Source of the DNA: Alloascoidea africana
Lineage: Eukaryota; Ascomycota; Alloascoideomycetes; Alloascoideales; Alloascoideaceae
Assembly: GCA_030581615.1 (NCBI GenBank)
Contig: JAKTTT010000020.1
Coordinates: 62,001 to 126,000, forward strand
Length of the DNA stretch: 64,000 nucleotides
Direction: 5' to 3'
Positions 58,746 through 64,000 of this stretch are shown in pieces. Both the position numbers and the translations under genes were made by a program. Every line of letters starts with the position of its first letter. Within the stretch, counting starts at the first letter, position 1. The notes below the pieces were generated by a model. It was given only the letters and a program-made list of their open reading frames with translations, was not told the origin of the DNA and did not search any database.

Positions 58746-60515
58746 TCAATTTATCATTGTTAGGCACTCTGTCAAGAGTTTTGAGTACATCAATGCTTTT
58801 TCTTCCTCATAACGGTGAGCAACAATCTGAACAGTCACGGGCATGTTATGGTAGAGCTCGGGATCATAATACTCTTGATTAGTACGGTCTAGATCCGAAA
58901 CTCCTTTGTAGTCCTTCAATTGTAGATCGATTTTCTTGTCCACAAAAGTAACTGGAGTAACGACAACCGAGTAATTGAGGGCATTGATGTATCTTGTATA
59001 TCTAGAAGGTGTATTTTGGCCTTCGCCGGTTCTGAACGAAGTAGACTGCCAAACTGGACAAATCCAAGCGTCAGCTTTACGACCTGTGCCTGTTTCTTTA
59101 ACAGTACTATTCCAGTATTCATCATACTCCCGTTGAATTTCGTATTGAATTCTGTGAAGTTCAAAAAACTGGGATACTGATATTTCCTTGGGAGGAGGCA
59201 CAAAACTTTTTTGAATTAGCCTTGTGACGGGCTCACCAGACAACGAGCATAATGCTTTGACTTCTTCCAAAGCGTCACAAGTGAAAACGCTAGTCACAAG
59301 ATTCAGTATCTTCATATGGTTTTGCGGCTTCCATGTTATGACATTGTGCCCTCCAGCAACCAGGGCTTCTTTCGCCAATCTCAGCGCACGCAAAACAGGT
59401 GGATGGGGATAGATCAATTCATCCCATTCCATAATGCCAAAACATAATTTCTCGCTTGTTTTGAGAGAACACTCACGCCATGGAATGGGGAGTACTTTGG
59501 GATCTTTTTCCCATTGCTTGGATTCGACGACTAGCTTCATTACCAATTCCAAATCCTCAATGTTCCTCGCCATAGGCCCAATGACGGATGGAATAATAGG
59601 CTGATAAGCTGCAGAATTTGTGACATTTTTGTAAGAGACTCTGTTGCAAGAAGGCTTTATACCATAGAGACCTTGAAATCCACAAGGAGTTCTGATAGAG
59701 CCGCCTATATCAGTGCCAAATCCCAAAATAGAGCCTTTTGCACCAATAAGGGCGCCCTCACCTCCAGAACTCCCACCGCAGCTTAATTGACGATTCAAAG
59801 AGTTTAAGGTTACGCCATAGATATTGGATTCTGTCTCATAGGACATCATAGCCATTGGAACAGTAGTCTTAACATAAAATACCGCGCCCATGCTCCTTAA
59901 TAAATGCACAATTTCGCTTTCATCGCTTTTCAATGCTGGGTGGCCTAGCAAGCCAACAAACCCGATTGTTGTTTCCTGACCTTCAACATTAACCTGGTCT
60001 TTCAGAGATACTGGGATTCCGTGTAAAGGTCCAATGGTTTTGCCCGTTGTAAGGAAGATTTCGTCTAGTGCTTTTGCAGTTTCAAAAGCAGCATCAAAGA
60101 AAATCTCAGAGCAGCAATTCGTAAGCTGGTGAACTAGAGCTGCACGGTGACAAAAGGCCTTTGTTACCTCCAAAGAGGTGTATTTGCCCTGCGCAATTTT
60201 TGCTGCCAATTCGTGAACAGAGAGGGAAGTGATACTGTTCTCAGCCAAAGGCAGGATGCGATCCAAATACACGCAGACATTTGGCTCTTCGGCTATAGAC
60301 GGGGGATTCCGCATAATCCACTCAGAAGGAATCTTGTGTAGCGTTGAGTTTCTTTTTGTGCTAGCCGTGATTTCCCAGTCTTGCACCGGCTCGTCGTTTT
60401 CACATTTAGTGCGGTTTAAAGCGGTCCCGTTAGTGTGGATACTTCCGTTTTGGGGCAAGGTCTTATCAGGGAGATGGACTTTGGGCAGTCTTGTTACAGA
60501 GTGTTCTATTGTCAT
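58746..60515 (-). CDS. AMD2: Amidase-signature enzyme, Amd2/acetamidase-like
   Basis: A 589-residue amidase (S. cerevisiae Amd2 has 549). The Ser-cisSer-Lys triad is visible: K172 in PVSLKDQ, the Ser pair of CGGSSGGEGALIG (~S249/S250), and S273 in GTDIGGSIRTPCG. GPLHGIPVSLKDQ and GPMARNIEDLELVM are further family marks. The N-terminal ~60 residues are a variable extension. Such fungal enzymes hydrolyse small amides (acetamide, formamide and similar) to release ammonia; substrate is not predictable here. There is no signal peptide, so it is likely cytosolic. The upstream region has a CACGTG and two Gcn4-type sites, suggesting control by amino-acid or nitrogen supply. The ATG at 60515 is the first of the frame. 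Confidence 0.9.
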   Translation of the reverse strand: MTIEHSVTRLPKVHLPDKTLPQNGSIHTNGTALNRTKCENDEPVQDWEITASTKRNSTLHKIPSEWIMRNPPSIAEEPNVCVYLDRILPLAENSITSLSVHELAAKIAQGKYTSLEVTKAFCHRAALVHQLTNCCSEIFFDAAFETAKALDEIFLTTGKTIGPLHGIPVSLKDQVNVEGQETTIGFVGLLGHPALKSDESEIVHLLRSMGAVFYVKTTVPMAMMSYETESNIYGVTLNSLNRQLSCGGSSGGEGALIGAKGSILGFGTDIGGSIRTPCGFQGLYGIKPSCNRVSYKNVTNSAAYQPIIPSVIGPMARNIEDLELVMKLVVESKQWEKDPKVLPIPWRECSLKTSEKLCFGIMEWDELIYPHPPVLRALRLAKEALVAGGHNVITWKPQNHMKILNLVTSVFTCDALEEVKALCSLSGEPVTRLIQKSFVPPPKEISVSQFFELHRIQYEIQREYDEYWNSTVKETGTGRKADAWICPVWQSTSFRTGEGQNTPSRYTRYINALNYSVVVTPVTFVDKKIDLQLKDYKGVSDLDRTNQEYYDPELYHNMPVTVQIVAHRYEEEKALMYSKLLTECLTMIN

Positions 60516-60680
60516 TTAGAAAACCAGATAGAAATAAATGGTTGCTATAAAGTCGTAGAAGAGGAAAACAGATACCAATGGTGAGAGAAAGAAGGAAGGA
60601 AGGAAAGAAAGAAAAGCTAGAGACCTTTATATGCATCTCAAAGTGCCTCGAGACCTTATCGCTACACAGATAGTAGTCAT

Positions 60681-60709
60681 CACGTGCATGACTCAGTGTC
60701 ACTGAGTCA
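60681..60709. promoter_or_regulatory. CACGTG and two facing Gcn4-type sites upstream of the amidase
   Basis: CACGTG at 60681-60686, TGACTCA at 60689-60695 and TGAGTCA at 60703-60709 lie within 29 bases, 170-195 bases upstream of the amidase ATG and only ~20 bases past the GSF2 stop. TGACTCA is the consensus Gcn4 site. Confidence 0.6.
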
Positions 60710-60728
60710 GCGAGCGCTTAAAAAAAGG

Positions 60729-61886
60729 TCACTTCTTCTCACGAGCTTTCCGCCTTTCGTAGAAGTTGCCGACTATTTGGCTAGAACGGAAAGGTCCAAA
60801 TCTTCGAAACTCTTTGATCGCCTTGAATGCGTCTTCTGGCGTAGTTGCTTGTGACTCACTATCGGTCAGCTGTTGGAAGTATGCCGTGGATAAGTGCAGC
60901 TTGTCTGAGGTTTGCAACGTCTTCATGGAGTACTTTGTGCTTATGGGCTCCGACAAGCCCTCACCAGCCTTTAACTCAATTCCTGCTTCACTGGTTTTAC
61001 GAAACACACCGGTTTTGCTCGCATTGAGAACCCCGCCTGCTTGCGAAATTGCCTTGTCGGTGTACTTTGAGCGCCATTCTTCCTCCGTAGCGCGTTTCAC
61101 GCCTGTCCACCCCAGGCTTGTAAGTTTCTCTTTTGTCATCATGCTCTTTCTTCTGCTTGCTTCCCTAGGCTTTAAAGAAACAGGATTGATAACTCCTGAA
61201 CGTATGGTCACATAGCAGAATAACACTTTGAGAAAGTGGAACACAAAAAACGCACATTGCGTGGGGATACTACTTTTTTGTAACAGTTCCAATTCAATCT
61301 CCGATGCCATTTTGGTCAATCCTGTTTTTCCTGCAAAAATCCCCACAGCTCTTGTCATTTGAGTAAACAGAGCTATTCCCGGGGTGGGAGACACAAAGTC
61401 GGGAAGGTCCGTATATAGCCAAGCCATGAGCAATACGAGAAGACCCAAGTGGAGCTGCGTGTTGAATTCCCAAATTGGTACCATCAACTGTGAAGGCCAT
61501 ACTTGTTCTAGAATGATGCTGTCGTCTCTCAACGGCGCAAGGTATTTGGGGTCATCTGCGTTTTTGGAGAACAGGAGACCGCCATTAGGAGTCATAAATC
61601 CTGGATCGCGGGACACTGCAAATCCAGCCGGAATACTCTTGTACAGTAGGCTTGGTCTGAAACTTAGAGGAACCGATGTGAATATCTCATAAAGGGACTT
61701 CACAGGCTCTGATATTAAAGTAGGTTAGAATGTCTTAGATGTACATCATGGCAGACGTTATAATCGCATACGATTATTAGAAACCAGAAAACAAAGATCA
61801 TTTTCATAGTCGCTATTCATCCGAATGTATACTTCGGTGCAATGATCCGGCGATTCATTTTTGCCTTTCTGCCGTTTTTCGCCCAT
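60729..61886 (-). CDS. GSF2: ER membrane protein Gsf2, two exons
   Basis: Exons 61772-61886 and 60729-61708 flank a 63-base intron (GTATGC, CTAAC branch, ATATCAG). They give 364 residues (S. cerevisiae Gsf2: 403). Exon 1, from ATG 61884-61886, contains EVYIRMNSDYENDLCFLVSNN, matching the yeast N-terminus MEIYIRLNADVEHDYAFQVSN. Further matches are RPSLLYKSIPAGF, LEQVWPSQLMVPIW, MAWLYTDLPDFVSPTPGI, LTSLGWTGVKRATEEEW, GVFRKTSEAGIELKAGEG and EFRRFGPF. Two hydrophobic helices lie at about residues 120-137 and 190-212. Gsf2 is an ER protein needed for export of hexose transporter Hxt1 and for glucose signalling in S. cerevisiae. It is divergent to AIM6, with 187 bases between the start codons. Confidence 0.9.
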
Positions 61887-62073
61887 TATTATATTTTTTC
61901 CCGCGTGTTGTCGGCTGTTGTCTCGACAGTTTTCCCGGGACTTTTGTTAATGAGCGTACCCATATTTACGCAGAGATTTGTAGTAGTCAGTAATATGCAG
62001 AACGCATCGATCTCATCCGGAGTAAGCCAGGAACCTCATCTCTTCCACCGCATACTCCAGAATTGGTACCGCA
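61887..62073. promoter_or_regulatory. Short bidirectional promoter GSF2 / AIM6
   Basis: Only 187 bases separate the two divergent start codons, so both genes must share control sequence. No known motif is called. Confidence 0.5.
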
Positions 62074-63066
62074 ATGGCAAATCCACAAATTACACTAGCC
62101 TTTTCCACCTTCACATTTGGCGTCGGATTAACAATTCTAGTCCTTTCCCAAATATTTGTAAACACATACAATATATCTCTTACAACACCAGGAAAAGAAA
62201 CTGTGACTACCGAGCACGTGGGGATAAACTGGCGAAACCTGACTAGAGATGTTCCAGTAAAGCATATCCACTCGCATAATGACTATTGGCGCTCAAGGCC
62301 ATTAATTGATGCCCTGGCTATAGGTGCCCAATGTGTTGAAGCCGACGTTTGGTATTTCCCCCAAGAAGGAAAGCCTGACCATGATCTGTATGTTGGACAT
62401 AACGTCTTCTCTCTTCGGTCAGATTTGACCTTTTTAAACCTCTATGTCGAGCCAATAGCTGCAATGCTAGACATGATAAACGACCCCCAAAATCATTTAG
62501 GAGAGATACGCGAGAACCCGGCTTATAAAGACAAAAAGTATGGAGTTTTCGATACAGATGGCTATGCTACGCTCTACCTATATGTCGACATCAAGACTGA
62601 AGGATTGGATACTTGGAAACGAGTAATCAATGAATTGGAGCCATTGAGATCGAGGAACTATCTTACCACAGCCAACGGCACACATATAGATTATCGTGCT
62701 GTTACTGTGATCGGTACAGGGAATGTGCCTGTCAAGTATGTACAGGGCGAGACGAGCCGAGATTATTTCGTAGATGGTGCACTCGGACAACTGGATGACA
62801 ATACACCACCCTCATTAAATCCTATTGCATCGACGAGTTTACAAGAGGCAGTTGAAGGGGATATTCCCTTGGATGGACTCACAGAATCCCAGTTGAATAC
62901 CATCAAACAACAGGTGGAGCAAGCACATAAACTAGGCGTTAAAGTTCGATATTGGGACGTTCCAAACTGGCCAAACTCTAGAATGCTTAGTATATGGCGG
63001 CAGCTGATCAGTGTTGGCGTCGATTTCCTAAATGCAGATGATTTGGAAGCAGCAGCAGAATTCTGA
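62074..63066 (+). CDS. AIM6: PLC-like/GDPD-related phosphodiesterase domain protein Aim6
   Basis: A 330-residue protein with an N-terminal hydrophobic helix (residues ~8-31, signal anchor). The TIM-barrel phosphodiesterase core shows HIHSHNDYWRSRPLIDAL with H66/H68 and D70, then CVEADVW with E89 and D91, then DLYVGH. This pattern is the PLC-like phosphodiesterase superfamily as in S. cerevisiae Aim6, a protein named from a mitochondrial-inheritance screen and of unknown substrate. The C-terminal VKVRYWDVPNWPNSRMLSIWRQL and LNADDLEAA are typical of Aim6-type proteins. The ATG at 62074 is the first after an in-frame upstream stop. It shares a short bidirectional promoter with GSF2. Confidence 0.88.
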   Translation: MANPQITLAFSTFTFGVGLTILVLSQIFVNTYNISLTTPGKETVTTEHVGINWRNLTRDVPVKHIHSHNDYWRSRPLIDALAIGAQCVEADVWYFPQEGKPDHDLYVGHNVFSLRSDLTFLNLYVEPIAAMLDMINDPQNHLGEIRENPAYKDKKYGVFDTDGYATLYLYVDIKTEGLDTWKRVINELEPLRSRNYLTTANGTHIDYRAVTVIGTGNVPVKYVQGETSRDYFVDGALGQLDDNTPPSLNPIASTSLQEAVEGDIPLDGLTESQLNTIKQQVEQAHKLGVKVRYWDVPNWPNSRMLSIWRQLISVGVDFLNADDLEAAAEF

Positions 63067-63163
63067 TTTTTCAAAATATCAATTTTCAACTAGTCTTTTT
63101 CAAAAACCCAAAAACATGTCTCTATAAACCCAAAATGCTAACATCTCTATAATAGTAATGGTT

Positions 63164-64000
63164 CTAATTTTTTTGGTGGTCGTAATGATCATAAAATTCG
63201 GCATCTTCTGTGCCACTGCCTTCATCATGCTGAAATTCTTTTGAAGTCTCGTCTGAGGAAGAATTGCCATGGTCTCTCTCACTTGGAGGCTCCGGACTCA
63301 ACTCTAGATTCGAGATTCTCTCCTCTATTATCGGCCCATCTTCACTAAATATTGAACTCTCATCCTCCAGTGTATAAATCCTTCCCTTTTCATTTCCGTT
63401 TAGATCGTTTCGTTCTCTGTTTTGTGATGTTATTTGCTTTCCCCTCTGAATCGCTCTTTCTATATTCAGTCTGTGTTTAATAAACAGTACAGTCGGATAT
63501 GTTGTCTTCTCTCCATTTTGAATCATGTAATACAATCTTTCTGGTGTTGGATCAGACAGAATGTACCAAAATCCAGAAAGATTGATCTTTGGCCATAGTG
63601 TAACAGTGCCAGAGAACCTTTGAAGCCATATAGCTGACCAGTCTTGGTCCATGAATCTAGGAAGCAAATCCAAAGATCGAATCAGTTTTAGCCACTTTGT
63701 AACCTCTAATTTCAAAAAATTCTCGAGTACTGTGCCCAAAAAACCTCCGCGCCATCCCTTGCCCTTACGGTGTGTAACAGGATTGCCAACAGTACCTCGC
63801 GGCGCATAGAAAAACAGAGATATATGGGGGTTCACCTGCGATACAATAGGAAACTTGACGTTGAAAAACTGGTTCAGGGCCTCAACGGGTACATCAGTTC
63901 GTAAGCTGCCATCTCGCCACTTGTTGCCAAAGCTGAAAGGAACGATTGATCCATCCTTATTCTTCATCATCAGCACAACAGGATTCAAAATACCGGGAAC
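63164..64000 (-). CDS. Patatin-type triacylglycerol lipase, Tgl4/Tgl5-like (partial, runs off right edge)
   Basis: The last 278 residues of the protein are visible; the N-terminal part with the lipase motif (G-x-S-x-G) lies beyond the window. VPGILNPVVLMMKN at the edge, FSFGNKWRDGSLRTDVPVEAL with the catalytic-type Asp in DGS, then FPIVSQVNPHISLFFYAP and GTVGNPVTHRKGKGWRGGFLG are strong marks of the fungal/plant SDP1 family (yeast Tgl3, Tgl4, Tgl5). They degrade storage fat on lipid droplets. LPRFMDQDWSAIWLQRFSGTVTLWP agrees with the same family. The C-terminal ~80 residues are acidic, Ser-rich and divergent. The pattern favours Tgl4/Tgl5 over Tgl3. Confidence 0.9.
   Translation of the reverse strand, partial: VPGILNPVVLMMKNKDGSIVPFSFGNKWRDGSLRTDVPVEALNQFFNVKFPIVSQVNPHISLFFYAPRGTVGNPVTHRKGKGWRGGFLGTVLENFLKLEVTKWLKLIRSLDLLPRFMDQDWSAIWLQRFSGTVTLWPKINLSGFWYILSDPTPERLYYMIQNGEKTTYPTVLFIKHRLNIERAIQRGKQITSQNRERNDLNGNEKGRIYTLEDESSIFSEDGPIIEERISNLELSPEPPSERDHGNSSSDETSKEFQHDEGSGTEDAEFYDHYDHQKN

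Overview
The window reads as nuclear DNA of a budding yeast (Saccharomycotina). It has compact genes with clear yeast orthologues, short 5'-proximal spliceosomal introns with CTAAC/CTGAC-type branch sites, intron-bearing tRNA genes and Ty3-like retrotransposon debris beside tRNA genes. CUG is read as leucine: conserved leucines in the Rnr2 orthologue are encoded by CTG, which argues against the CUG-Ser and CUG-Ala clades. An eIF3k gene is present although S. cerevisiae lacks it. The genus cannot be fixed from the sequence.

Layout. 1-11.5 kb: left-truncated RGS-domain gene (minus), a small Par32-like RGGAGN-repeat gene, a single-pass membrane protein with a Ser-rich tail, and the AP-3 delta subunit APL5. 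11.5-18.9 kb: a graveyard of Ty3/gypsy pieces (reverse transcriptase/RNase H, gag, several LTR families, often in opposite orientations) around tRNA-Phe(GAA), tRNA-Ser(UGA, with intron), tRNA-Arg(CCU) and a 3' half-tRNA. 19.6-29 kb: COX15, a spliced HAD-like protein, a scramblase-like protein and a three-exon CYSTM micro-gene whose first exon is only six bases. 29-35 kb: a Caf120/Skg3-type PH protein, RNR2 and the TRAMP zinc-knuckle gene AIR1/2. 36-42 kb: a Lys/Glu-rich protein, a long gene-free stretch and an APSES regulator of the Efg1/Sok2/Phd1 type. 42.8-51.2 kb: GCN1. 51.6-64 kb: MET17, eIF3k, penta-EF-hand PEF1, RPS10, an amidase, GSF2, AIM6 and a right-truncated Tgl4/Tgl5-type lipase.

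Functional threads. Several genes belong to nutrient control: GCN1 (amino-acid starvation sensing), MET17 (sulfur amino acids, with a Cbf1-type CACGTG upstream), an amidase (nitrogen release) whose upstream region has a CACGTG and two facing Gcn4-type TGACTCA sites, a Par32-like protein (TORC1/ammonium-transporter control in S. cerevisiae) and RPS10 with a Tbf1-like plus Cbf1 pair. They share themes but form no operon-like system. I found no convincing new multi-gene system. The most unusual features are the intron density with mini-exons, the promoter motif pairs, the inverted gag arms and the tRNA/LTR cluster.
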